Assembly (NCBI GenBank): GCA_024811115.1
Contig: JAKOGH010000993.1
Location: 1 to 64,000 of the forward strand
DNA length: 64,000 nt
Direction of reading: 5' to 3'
Origin: Terana coerulea
Taxonomy: Eukaryota > Basidiomycota > Agaricomycetes > Polyporales > Phanerochaetaceae
Part shown: one piece after another, positions 47,343-57,959 of the stretch
Layout: the number at the start of each line of letters is the position of its first letter
Position numbering within the stretch: the stretch's first letter is position 1
Translations under genes and position numbers: made by a program
The notes under the pieces: model-generated
Seen by the model: the letters and a program-made list of their open reading frames with translations, nothing else
Databases searched by the model: none
Told to the model about the DNA's origin: nothing

Positions 47343-48135
47343 GGCGCAAGTGGTGTGAAAAAGAGAGAGGTAGGAGCTGTATCGTCGGCGTGAGGGCTGT
47401 CTGCAACGGACAGTGCGTAGTTGAGCACCGTCACTGCTGCAAGCGGAAGCGCCAGGCGGGAGGCGCGGCGGACACAAATGAGGAAGGTAGGTCGCACGGC
47501 CCTCGTCATGCGGATTTGTCTGGATTTGTGCCCGTCGCTCGACGCTCGATCTGCCGCTCGCGCTCAAGCTTGTGTTCTAACCCTCATCGTCAATTGCAGC
47601 GGAACCCCCTTAATAAACTCCTGTAGATGTTCCGGACCGGTCTCTTGGAAAGCCGACCCACTGTACCACATCCCCTCAGTGTGATGCAAATGGGGTCATA
47701 GGTCCCGATACCCCCTGACATCCGTCGGCGGAAATGCCCATTTGACTCCCGAGCTGGGTAGGCATTCTGTAACATATGCGCGGTAGAGCGTGAGTTGGTT
47801 TGATGTCTTGCGCTGTAGCTAACATAAGCCTTCGCATACAAATAGATGTACGTAGACGTGGTTCGGGAACAAAAAACTTGACCTGCGCGAGCCTCGGTGC
47901 TCTCTGCGACGTTCTCGAAGTCCTGCTGTCGATGTTTTTGGTCCTTATTCCATTGCGCATGCGGTCATCCGGCTTGACATCCGCCCAATGGAAAGTGGCG
48001 ATCGAGATCTCCCAGACCAAACGCTAAAGAAGCACCGTACCTCTCGGAAAATGGGAAGAGGATCCCCCGTTTAGGATTGACCGCTCCCAGTGGTTCCTTG
48101 TCGCCACAATCATGGACCAAATTAATGAAATGCGC
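47343..48135. other. No supported gene
   Basis: Divergent promoter region between VMA11 and the first 7-TM gene. Only short frames, no repeats recognised. Confidence 0.5.
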
Positions 48136-48150
48136 GCGCCACAACGGCCA
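48136..48150 (+). promoter_or_regulatory. Shared upstream element of 7-TM gene A
   Basis: GCGCCACAACGGCCA, identical to 52,741-52,755 upstream of 7-TM gene B, and at nearly the same distance (34 against 38 bases) from the TATA box. Confidence 0.6.
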
Positions 48151-48184
48151 AGGACTCCACCGTGTCGATCGATTCCGTCCCACC

Positions 48185-48190
48185 TATAAA
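48185..48190 (+). promoter_or_regulatory. TATA box of 7-TM gene A
   Basis: TATAAA 58 bases before the ATG; the two paralogues have their TATA boxes 60-61 bases before the ATG. Confidence 0.65.
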
Positions 48191-48242
48191 CTGCATGTTT
48201 CTGTGAAATGCCCGTTTACCTTCCCCCCAAGCCACCCTCACG

Positions 48243-49773
48243 ATGTCAGACGCCGTCCGGTTTGATATCGCTGTTCTCTACGGCATACTCCTAGAGTGCA
48301 CGTTCTATGGTAAGCGCAGATTCACTCCCCGAGAATATATGCTAATACAAAGTCTCGATAGGCCTCTATCTGGCCGTCTTTGGTGCGACCATGTACACAC
48401 TCTTCATGCCAGTCATCAGCCCAAGACAGTCAAGTCGGCGGAAGGTAAACGCGGTCCTGGTTGTCACATCACTCTCCCTGTTCGTGTCCCTCACCATCGT
48501 ACGTGCACCGCCCTCATCGTGTCCGCACACTACACTCACAGTGCCGATTGCAGCACTACTGCATCAACATGGCCAGGATATATGGTGCATATGTCACGCA
48601 TGGCGCGGAGCCACACGGGCCTGCTCTTTTCTTCGCCAACCTGAGCTCCCCCCTTACGTCGGTTTGGGCATCATGCTACGTCTTCGAGGCGATCGTGATC
48701 GATAGTCTCACTGTCAGTACCTTCACCTTTTACGTCTTCTTCCATTCATGTTAATATAGAGTAGATCTACCGCTTGTACATCATATGGGGCAAGAATATC
48801 TGGGTCTGCCTTTTACCGACGGCGACCTTGATTTGTGTGCTCAGTAAGTCTTGAATGGCTTCACGCCTTTGAGCCGTTCACTCATAACATTGCTCAGTTG
48901 CCGGCGCCGGTGTCGTTGTCGTAAACATGCAAGTTACAGCAGGCGCCGATCTGTGGGCTACTAAAGCTGGAGAGTGCGTCGCCAGCATGCCGTGGTACAT
49001 GCGACCTCTCTGACCTTGTGCGCGTAATCAACAGGTGGTTGATCTACTGTTTTATTTTCGGGCTTGCGTGAGTAGATGTACATATCATGTCAGGCGTTGG
49101 TATCGCTGACTGCTAGCCTGTACTACAGCACCAATATACTGGCCGTCGGTGAGTAGCACGTTGATTATTGTTTGCGCTATCGATGATGTTCAACCAAACA
49201 CCCGCAGGTCTGATAGGCTATCGCATTCTTTACCGAGATACTAGACTCACGACCATGGGTGTGGGCAGTCTGAAGGTAAGGTTCTCCTTCCCTGAGGTGT
49301 CTGAAACAACTATTTTGACCTGTAAATCCGTACAGAACATCATCGCCGTCATCGTCGAGTCTGCCGCGCTTTACAGGTACATTGTCGCCTCCCATCACCA
49401 CACGTCAGTTACTGATCAACTTGTATTAGTCTTGTCAAGGCCATAAACCTCATTTTGCTTGTCACTCACTCTAACGTCGCTTGGACCTTCCTCAACCTGG
49501 CAAACCCTGTCATTGTATGTGCTTCGCGTATGAAGGTGCCTTCCATTTGGTGGTTAATCTTCGCGACAGGGCATCGCCTCGCACTTGCTTATCCTTCGTG
49601 TCGGATGGATGCACTATTTCAAGCCCACTGGAGGTAGCGTTACCATCGCTGCGCCGGAGGGCGCGTATCCAATGAGAGTGCACGTCACCACCGAACGCCG
49701 CGACGACGACGACCGCGAGGCATCGCGAACGGATGTCAGCGGGGACAAGTTCGCGGAGCCCGCAAGATGGTAA
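48243..49773 (+). CDS. Seven-TM family protein, paralogue A
   Basis: Many small exons: MSDAVRFDIAVLYGILLECT, GLYLAVFGATMYTLFMPV, then INMARIYGAYVTHGAEPHGP, ALFFANLSSPLTSVWASCYV, IYRLYIIWGKN, a helix with GAGVVVVNMQV, STNILAVGLIGYRILYRDTR, IIAVIVESAALY, LVKAINLILLVTHSNVAW, GIASHLLILRVGW and a cytosolic tail with YPMRVHVTTERRDDDD, ending at the TAA 49,771-49,773. About seven membrane helices can be counted. The family is common in agaricomycetes as far as I recall, without a known ligand or role; YRLY-x-IWG after a helix and the VESAA-x-Y motif are its marks. It shares all exon borders seen with B and C. Confidence 0.84.
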
Positions 49774-50224
49774 TCAGTTGCTACAGCGCCGGTCATGGTA
49801 CACGGACTTTTGGTATTATGCATTTATTCTTACGAAGTCTTTCACTCCTTAGATCACCGATCCCCACGCTCTTTCGATCTTCTCTCTCGCACAACATGCA
49901 GCGCTTCGCAATCATGTCATTCAACGCGCTCGCATGCGCCCTGTACAATCCGTTCTATATGTATACAAGTTGTGTTACCACTCTGCGCTTATAGATTGCT
50001 CTTAAGCATCAACCGTTTGGTATGCGGGAGATGTGCCATTGCGCCACATTCGTTCGGGTTCTTGGGTTAGACGTCGGATAGGCTTGCTTCTCAACTCGCG
50101 ACAGTGGACACGAACCTTGTCTTCCCTGGGCTGAAAGGACGCACCCCACGGGCTGACACTCGCTTGATCCGTGCCTAATTCTTCAATATGGCGTATAGCA
50201 CGTCACCAGGTCCGAAAACCAGCC
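49774..50224. other. No supported gene
   Basis: Spacer between 7-TM gene A and the kinase. Short frames only. Confidence 0.5.
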
Positions 50225-51686
50225 ATGCCGCGGCTATTTCCCACTAGTGGTTTCGACGTGATCAGCAATTCGCGTCTGGTCGAAGAGGAGAACTGGGAGT
50301 GGTATAAGCCCGAAGAGTTCTATCCCGCGCGTGCATAGGCGAAGTGGTCAAATCGCAATACCAGGTTGTCGGGAAGTTGGGGTATGGCACGTATGGCACT
50401 GCCTGGCTGTGTAACAACCTGTTGTACGTGCTCTCTCTCTAGAGCGGCGCCTTTCACGAGGCTCACTGGATCTGCCAGAGACCACGAGCATGTCACGCTG
50501 AAGATCGGTACACCCAAAACCTTAGAAAACGAACTCAAAGTGCTGAAACACTTGCGCACGATCAAGACCAACCACGCTGGCGCGTCATTCGTTCGTCTGC
50601 TGCTGGACGAGTTCCACCTCGACAGCAAATTCGGCGTATTTCAATGTGTTGTGCACCCGCCTCTCGCGCTCTCCCTTAAGACTTTTAGGAGGATATTCCC
50701 TGAACAGGCCTTGCCCGTCCACCTCGTGAAGTTGGTTGTCAAGCATCTCTTGCTTGGCCTTGACTTCCCTCCACACCAAGGCTAAGATGATACATACAGG
50801 TAAGTAGGTTAATACATAAAGGACAAATGGCCAGCCTTCTGTGCACTACGAATATCACGGTTGCGGCCGTCGCGTAGATCACGCGACAGATATTCAGGAG
50901 AGCAATATATTGCTCGGCATGAGCGAAACCACGGCCAAAGCGGATTTAGAACAATTCGAGCAGGAAGAGCTGCAACCTCCTAGCCCACGTAAAATAGACG
51001 GAGATCGCGTGATCCACACATCGCGCCAACTCGTCCCTCGGATCTTGTACGACTACGGCCCCCGGTGCTCTGCGACTTTGGCGAGGCACGGTTCGCCGCG
51101 CCGTCTGGCATCCTGGCAGATATCAAACCGTGTCAGTGCCGCGCACCGGAGGTGATCTTCGAGATTCCATGGGACGAGAAGGTCGACATATGGAACGTCG
51201 GGGTCATGGTGCGCGCTGTGGCCCTCGACTCCAGTAGCCGATCGTTACTGACGCGAGGCGTCCAGATCTGGGACCTGCTTGGAAACGGTAATCTGTTCCG
51301 TACTACTGGTGGATCAACGAAGGAGTCATCCGATGAATATCACCTGGCCCATATGGTTGCCCTGCTTGTACCTCCACCCAGGGAATTTCTCGAACGCACG
51401 AAAGAGCAGCGCGTGTGGAACTGGTTTGATAAGGACGGTACGCACTATTGGAATTGCTGCGCTGTTGGATAGATTGAGTTGACCTCCGGTGCCAGGAACC
51501 TGGAAAAGAGCTGAAGAGCCTGAGGCTTCGAAGGACCGAGCTAGCTTGGAAGACACAGAGCGACGCCTGGCGCCGGAGGAGAAGGCACTCCTACTTAACT
51601 TTGCGAGGAGGATGCTGAGGTGGAAGCCCGAAGATAGGAGTAGCGCGAGGGACCTGCTCAACGACCCATGGCTTAATACAGCCTGA
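50225..51686 (+). pseudogene. SRPK-like serine/threonine kinase, frame-broken
   Basis: The ATG at 50,225 gives [36 protein letters not shown], then [20 protein letters not shown] (Gly loop), HVTLKIG (the ATP-site Lys), FHLDSKFGVFQCVVHPPLAL, DIQESNILLG in place of the usual HRDLKxxN, VLCDFGEARF (DFG) and APEVIFEIPWDEKVDIWNVG, with a C-terminal NFARRMLRWKPEDRSSARDL ending at 51,686. This is the SRPK-like layout with a split domain, a group I recall as expanded in basidiomycetes. DIQ replaces DIK/DLK, so activity is doubtful. Frames break near 50,330, 50,775 (CCC run) and 51,060. Breaks elsewhere in the window are probably consensus errors, so a working gene is still possible. Confidence 0.72.
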
Positions 51687-52740
51687 CAACCGCGGGGGCC
51701 AGCGGAACGTTTCCATTATTCTCTGCCTTACTGTTGTGCGTGTGCCGCCCCACTCAAGGCCCCAGCATTTCCAGGGATAGCTCGATGGATAGTCTACGAT
51801 TACATGTGCTTGCATCCTTTTTCGAAGCCCAGCACTTACGGTAGTCTGGGCCTCGTGTTGCACGTCCTTGAAGGTGCCTGTAGTGAACGAGTTGTACCTT
51901 CCTAAACTCCAACAAGATGTGATCTTCAGAGTTGTTCTATACCCTAACCAAGCGGATGAATAGCACTTGCGCCTTGGATCGCATTGGCGACTTTCGCACG
52001 GTGTACCTTACTACGGCCATCACGCCAACTCTTTCAGATCGTGCCACGTTGCTTTCGGAAAAAGGATTGGCTTTTAGGCATGCAGAGAAGGGGAAATACT
52101 TCCGCTAACGTTGCTGTGGACGTAGGTTTTTGCGTCAGCCAGCTCTGCTGCGGGAAATTGCGCAAAGACACAGCGGAGGATATGTACGAAGAGTGGAAAA
52201 TGTGGACTTGGCTGGTGACGGATAAGTGCGCCACAAAGAATACACCCGGAATCGGCAAGTATTAGGCATGCCGCGTGCGGCATCCACGGTGCGGGACGGC
52301 GCGGCTGCTGATGGCATCAGATCGGTCAGGTCTGGCCCGTCTGGGCTGCCGCTTAGGACTATTTCCCGTTCGTTGCCAACGTGCGAAGGCCCGCTCGTCT
52401 CCAACCCAACTCCACCCCTAGTGCGTGTCTACAACACAACCTTTGCTCTAAATTGTCACTGATCGACCCCAAATACAGCTTGTAGCCTGCCTAAATATTT
52501 GGCCTTCATGTCTCATTCGATGACCGAAAACAGCGAGGTCTGAATCGCAGCCAGGTCATGACAATCGACCGACCGACCGTCGCCTCCATTTGATCAATGC
52601 GCGCACGGCAGAGTATAGCCAGGCTTCTTTTTGGTGTCTTCAAGCGCCGGAGCTCATGCAAGCGTTTGCAGCAAGCCTAAAGAGAGGCATTTCAGCAACG
52701 AAAAAGAGGGTATACGATTAACACCGTATTCAGGCACCTC
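51687..52740. repeat. Left copy of duplicated intergenic block
   Basis: The part from about 52,290 to 52,500 is repeated, diverged, at about 55,265-55,440: both contain GATGGCATCA, a GTCTGG-CCGTCTGGGC stretch and a later CTGA-CGACCCC then TACAGC motif. The offset of about 2.95-2.98 kb equals the distance between the start codons of 7-TM genes B and C, so a whole unit was duplicated in tandem. No gene is supported in this interval. Confidence 0.6.
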
Positions 52741-52755
52741 GCGCCACAACGGCCA
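52741..52755 (+). promoter_or_regulatory. Shared upstream element of 7-TM gene B
   Basis: GCGCCACAACGGCCA, identical to 48,136-48,150. Located 38 bases before the TATA box. Gene C has only a diverged form (GCGGCGGCCAC near 55,735). Confidence 0.6.
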
Positions 52756-52793
52756 TGCTGGTGGGGGGTTTTGGGCGACCGAGCTTGCACCTG

Positions 52794-52799
52794 TATAAG
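52794..52799 (+). promoter_or_regulatory. TATA box of 7-TM gene B
   Basis: TATAAG 61 bases before the ATG. Confidence 0.6.
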
Positions 52800-52854
52800 C
52801 TTGCATCACCGCTACGTGCACGTAGACCCCCGCCCCCGCCTGAGTCCCCCCACC

Positions 52855-54393
52855 ATGTCCGACCCGGTCCCCTTCGATGTTGCCGTCCTCTATGGAATCC
52901 TTATGGAGTGCACGCTCTATGGTGAGTGCATCCAGTGTCGCTGCGCGCAAAGAAGAGTGCTGAACGATGCCGCCGATAGGCCTTTATCTCGCCGTTTTTG
53001 GGGCGACCATGTACGTGCTGTTCATGCCCGTCTTCCAGCCCAGGCATTCCAGGCAGCAGAGCGTCAACTTGATTCTGGTGTCTGCGTCAATAGGCCTGTT
53101 CATGTCTCTGACTCTGGTGAGTGTGCCAGCATCCCCCTCGCCCTGGGCATAGGGCCAGCGCAAGACTCATGTCCATCCCCAGCACTTCTGCGTGAACATG
53201 GCGAGAATGTACCAAGCGTACGTGGTCCACGGCGAGGAGCCATTCGGCCCCATCCTTTACTTCGCAAATCTGAGCGACTCCCTCACGCTAATCTGGGCCT
53301 CCTGCTACGTCTTCGAAGCGTTCATCACCGACGGTCTTACGGTGAGGGCTACGATCCATCCGGTGTCCTCATGACTCAATCTGACCCACCGATAGATCTA
53401 CCGTCTATACGTCATCTGGGGAAAGAACTTACCGGTTTGCATTGCGCCCGGCTTGACCCTCGGGGGAATGCTTGGTACGTCTGCGACTCCCTCGTAGACC
53501 TCGGGAGTGCGCCTAATTGCATTCAGCCGCATGCGTTGGCATGCTCATCGCGTTCACGAAGATCCCCTCCGGCGCCGATTTGTGGTCGCACTCGGCTGGA
53601 AAGTACGTTACGCTATGCTGCAACAGTCGTCGCAACCTGACCATGCCTGCGCGACCTCAGCTGGCTGATATCGGTTTTCGTCTTGGGACTTGCGTGAGTG
53701 GAGCTATAATCTTGAAACTATCATGGGGGTCCTGATTTGCAATCGCAGTACCAACATATTGGCAGTCAGTGAGTAACATAAGTCGACTCACCTGCTACAA
53801 AAGAAACTGAATGTCGCTAGGTCTAATCGGCTACCGGATCCTTATCCGTGACCGTAGGCTTACGACGGGTATGGGTGCCGGCAGCTTGAAGGTGTGTCTT
53901 GCTTTGTGTATCGCATAGCTTACTGGACAGCCCGTGCTCACCGATTTTATTTAGAGTGTCATTACCGTCATCATCGAGTCTGCCGCAATCTACAGGTATA
54001 TTATACGCTTTCACAACGGTAGTGTCGGCCGCTAAATGATTGCCAATAGCCTCCTTAAGGCCATTAACTTGGCCCTACTGGTCTCGCACTCTAACGTCGC
54101 CTGGGCCTTCCTCAGCATGGCGAACCCCATCATCGTACGTCACTCAGATTCCAGAAACTCTACATACCTCGTAGTGACCTGCGTACCAGGGCATCGCCTC
54201 GCATCTGCTCATCCTGCGTGTCGGATGGATCCGGCACTTCAAGCCGACGACCCATGCCGCCATGTCCGCAGCGACGGGCACGTATCCCATGCGCGTGCAC
54301 GTCACCACCGAGCGCCACGATGACGAAGACCTCGAGGGGTCAACGACCAAAGCCTCGCACAAGTTGGCCCCGGAGGCCAGCGGCAAGTGGTAG
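52855..54393 (+). CDS. Seven-TM family protein, paralogue B
   Basis: MSDPVPFDVAVLYGILMECT at 52,855, then GLYLAVFGATMYVLFMPVFQ, NMARMYQAYVVHGEEPFGPI, LYFANLSDSLTLIWASCYVF, EAFITDGLT, IYRLYVIWGKN, LIAFTKIPSGADLW, TNILAVSLIGYRILIRDRRL, VITVIIESAAIY, LLKAINLALLVSHSNVAWAF, LLILRVGWIRHFKP and a tail with YPMRVHVTTERHDDED, ending GKW at the TAG 54,391-54,393. Exon borders match paralogues A and C. About 330 residues with seven helices. Closer to C than to A in its N-terminal exon, in line with a more recent B/C duplication. Role unknown. Confidence 0.85.
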
Positions 54394-54726
54394 GCGTGTT
54401 CACACCCCCGGATGCTGGGCTGGATGAACCCCTACACCTTCCGTAACCCTCAGTGGTTTGCACTGAGCGCTGGGCGCTGAAAATTTACATTCCTTATACC
54501 GCGCTTAGCAGCAGCATTCTTTTATACCTGTTCCCGTATGCACACACGGATACCATTCATTCAAGCATCGGCATTATTGGGATTTTGGACCGGCTTTATT
54601 GGCGCAGCATGTATGTCGAGTGCATCTGGAGATAGATGTATGCCCGAGCTGAAGTAGACTGCCTCTGCGTCTATGGCGGCTCGTAGTCAAACTTGACTTC
54701 CCCTGTCATCCAACTATAAGCCTATC

Positions 54727-54972
54727 ATGATGCTCATTTCATTTCGCGGCTCTCTTAGTATGTTCTCGATACGAAACTATGATGCTGCCTTGGACCGTTT
54801 GTTAACAGCAAACGAGCAGAATAAATTCGCACCATTTGTGACGCAAAGGACCGCAGAGATCGTGAAAGGCTGGGGAAGATTAGAGTATTCAGAGCAGCGG
54901 GAGAAGGAGGAAGCACACTTCTGCTGTGCAAACTTTGCGAGGGGAATGCACAAGTGGAAGCCCGACGGATAA
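54727..54972 (+). pseudogene. C-terminal relic of an SRPK-like kinase
   Basis: The last part of this frame, RLEYSEQREKEEAHF then NFARGMHKWKPDG, aligns with LEDTERRLAPEEKALL and NFARRMLRWKPED at the end of the kinase at 50,225-51,686, and the DNA is also similar. A TAA replaces the rest of the tail. No glycine loop, catalytic loop or DFG segment precedes it. It is the remnant of the kinase of the second tandem unit. Confidence 0.7.
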
Positions 54973-55781
54973 ATATTAAATGCGTAATCCGACACTGAAA
55001 TTCAACTCTTCGGAATTCGCCGTGATGTGATCACGGCACGCACAACATCTCCGACGCGCTGAGCTACGCCGTGCTCAAGCCTCAAGGCCTCAAGGATCGA
55101 CTCGGACGATGTTACATCTTCGCAACTTTAGGAGGCAGGTTCTCGAGCCCGCCTTGCCAGTATGTCTTACATCTGAGAGTTATTGTCCGTATCGCACGGC
55201 TGGCCCCTCCGACCGTGCGCCACGAAGAGCTGATCCCGAATTGGCAAGTTCAGGGCTCGGAACTTGGAAGGGGTCTAATTGATGGCATCAAAGCTGGTGG
55301 GTCTGGACCGTCTGGGCAATCGGCCCAGCCCACCTCTCGAGAAACTTGCTAACCTTGCTCATCTTCGCCGTGCGACCCTCCTTCAAACTACCATTGATAT
55401 GTACTGACCCCAACTACAGCCTGCAGCTGCTCACTTGCTATGCTTATAAGTACTGGTTTATCAGAGAGAGTAAACTACCCCCTGAACAGCCATTTGCGCA
55501 GCGGGCCCTAACAGCCTTCCGACGACCGGCCGTCGTCTCATCTCCAAGGACTCAAGCTATGTAGACTGTAGTGCGTCAGTGGCAGTCTGGTCAAGACATC
55601 GTGTCTGGCTCAAGGGCAAAAACGCTCCGGGCTACATAGCAGCGTCTGCGGAAAGGCCAAAGAAAGATAGTTCCGCGAGGAAAAATTTGAGGGTGGCCCA
55701 CTAACAGCATGCACATATTAAGGTACCCCGCGTCGCGGCGGCCACATTAATTCCTTTCAGTCGATCAAGTGGTCGCGCCCG
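54973..55781. repeat. Right copy of duplicated intergenic block
   Basis: Contains the partner of the block at 52,290-52,500 (see there), located about 55,265-55,440. The remainder shows short frames without a domain. The right end is the promoter of 7-TM gene C. Confidence 0.55.
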
Positions 55782-55787
55782 TATAAA
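55782..55787 (+). promoter_or_regulatory. TATA box of 7-TM gene C
   Basis: TATAAA 60 bases before the ATG. Confidence 0.65.
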
Positions 55788-55841
55788 CATGCGGTGTGTT
55801 CGTGAACATTGATCGCCCGCCCTCCTTCGCGTCTCCCGACG

Positions 55842-57394
55842 ATGAGCGACCCGGTACCCTTCGACGTTGCCGTCCTCTATGGAATCCTCCTGGAGTGCAC
55901 GTTCTACGGTAAGTACACCTGGTACCCCTGAGGGAGGAAAAGTACGCTGAAGGAGGCTATCGACAGGCCTTTACATTGCCGTCTTTGGGGCGACCATGTA
56001 TGTGCTGTTCATGCCAGTCTTCCAGCCCAGGCAGTCCCGGAAACAGAGGGTCAACACACTTTTGGTGTGCGCCTCTTTGGGCTTGTTCCTATCCTTGACT
56101 ACGGTAAGTACTCGCTCAGCGCTCCCTCTTTGTGCATTGGATTCATTGCAAGCTCGCGCCACAATTCTAGCACTTCTGCATCAACATGGCGAGGGTGTAC
56201 CAAGCATACGTCGTCCATGGCGAGGAGCCAGCCGGCCCCGTTCTATACTTCGCGGACCTGAGTTCCTCACTTACGTTGGCATGGGCGTCCTGCTACGTTT
56301 TCGAGGCAACCATCACCGACAGTCTTACGGTGGGAGGAACCCTTCCATTCGTGCTACTGTTCACTCACTCTGATCCATCATAGCTTTATCGTCTGTATGT
56401 TATCTGGGGTAACAACTGGTGGGTGTGCATTGCACCCGGCATTACTCTCGCTGGGATGTTCGGTACGTGTTCGACGTCTACGCACCTTTGGGACACGCGC
56501 TTAATCGCATCCAGGCGCAAGCATCGGTATGCTCATCGCGTTTACCAACATCCCTTCTGGCGCCGATCTGTGGATGTATCCTGCTGGAAAGTATGTCATC
56601 GTATACCGCTATCCTTGCTACATAACTGATCAAGCGTCCGCAATTCTAGTTGGCTGTTGTGTTGCTTCGTTCTTGGACTTTCGTGAGTACATTTGTGTCT
56701 ACTGCATTACCAGGAAAGCGCTGAGACTCTCAATCTGCAGCACCAATATCTTAGCAGTCAGTGAGTAGCATGGCCGTCAACGTCCGATGAAATCTGACTG
56801 AGCAATCTCAGGCCTGATTGGTTATCGCATCCTCATCCGCGATCGTAGGCTCACCAGCGCCTTGGGGGCAAGCAGCTTAAAGGTAAGCTGTCCCTACCGT
56901 TTCTTATCATTCAATGGGCAGCCCTTGCTCATCAATCTCTCACAGAGTGTCATTGCCGTCATCGTCGAGTCAGCCGCTATTTACAGGTACGTACTCTATC
57001 CCATCTCGCTCGGTGTTCATCTCTGACCGAGCGCCCACAGCTTCCTCAAGGCTATCAACCTGGTTTTGCTGGTTACACACTCCAATGTTGCCTGGGCCTT
57101 CTTGAGCCTCGCGAACCCCATCATCGTGCGTCGTTGTTCTACCCGAGAGCCCCTTCGTCGCGGAACTGATCTGCATGCTAGGGCATCGCCTCGCACCTGC
57201 TCATTCTGCGTGTCGGATGGATGCGGCACTTCAGGCCGACAACCGGTACCACCGTCTCCACAGGCTCGCCGTCCGCCGCGTATCCGATGCGCGTGCACGT
57301 CACCACGGAGCGCCACGACGACGAGGACGGCCCCGAGCTGTCGACCTCCAAGATCTCGCACAAGCTCACGCAGGACGCTGTGGGCAAGTGGTAG
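55842..57394 (+). CDS. Seven-TM family protein, paralogue C
   Basis: MSDPVPFDVAVLYGILLECT at 55,842, then a GLYIAVFGATMYVLFMPVFQ-type helix, INMARVYQAYVVHGEEPAGP, VLYFADLSSSLTLAWASCYV, an LYRLYVIWGNN motif, GMLIAFTNIPSGADLW, NILAVSLIGYRILIRDRRLT, VIAVIVESAAIY, FLKAINLVLLVTHSNVAWAF, GIASHLLILRVGWMRHF and a tail with YPMRVHVTTERHDDED, ending GKW at the TAG 57,392-57,394. The same exon structure as A and B. No kinase or kinase relic follows it, so the third unit ends with this gene. Role unknown. Confidence 0.85.
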
Positions 57395-57959
57395 TCGCAT
57401 CGCTTCCCAGAAGCTCAGGAAGATGCACCTTCCACCCTCAGTGCGCAGATTGTATGTATTTATGCTGAGCGCTCGGCGCCGGGATTTCACGTTCCTTTTA
57501 TTCCGCTTTTTCTCGCTTCATTGGGTTTTGTCTGTCCACACAGGCAACCACGGATCTCGCTCGTTAAGCGTCTGTATTGTTATGATGTGAATAGGTTGTT
57601 TCAGCGGAACATGGATGCGAATAGAACTACGAGTCAGAATGTTCGAGCCGGACTGCTGTCTACACGTCGCACATGTCGCAAATGGAAAGAATGCCTGAAG
57701 ATCAAAATAAATCCCTGCGCCAACCTAAGTCATCTATATATCGTGAAACATCGAAGCATAAATGAGCGCAAGTCCTTCGCATCACATTACAAAGCTCATG
57801 TATGAACACAGCTCAATGTTAACCTACAACAAGGACAAGGAAAAGGCACGGACGGAAAACCAAGTACAGAAACTACGCTGATTTGCTACGTGCAGGTAGT
57901 GAAAACGTGAGCCTGCGGACAGCAAACTCCAGTTGCGCTGGTACAAGTCGTCTCAAATA
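57395..57959. other. Convergent 3' region, no gene
   Basis: Between the stop of 7-TM gene C and the stop of the large minus-strand gene. AT-richer sequence with short frames only. Confidence 0.6.
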
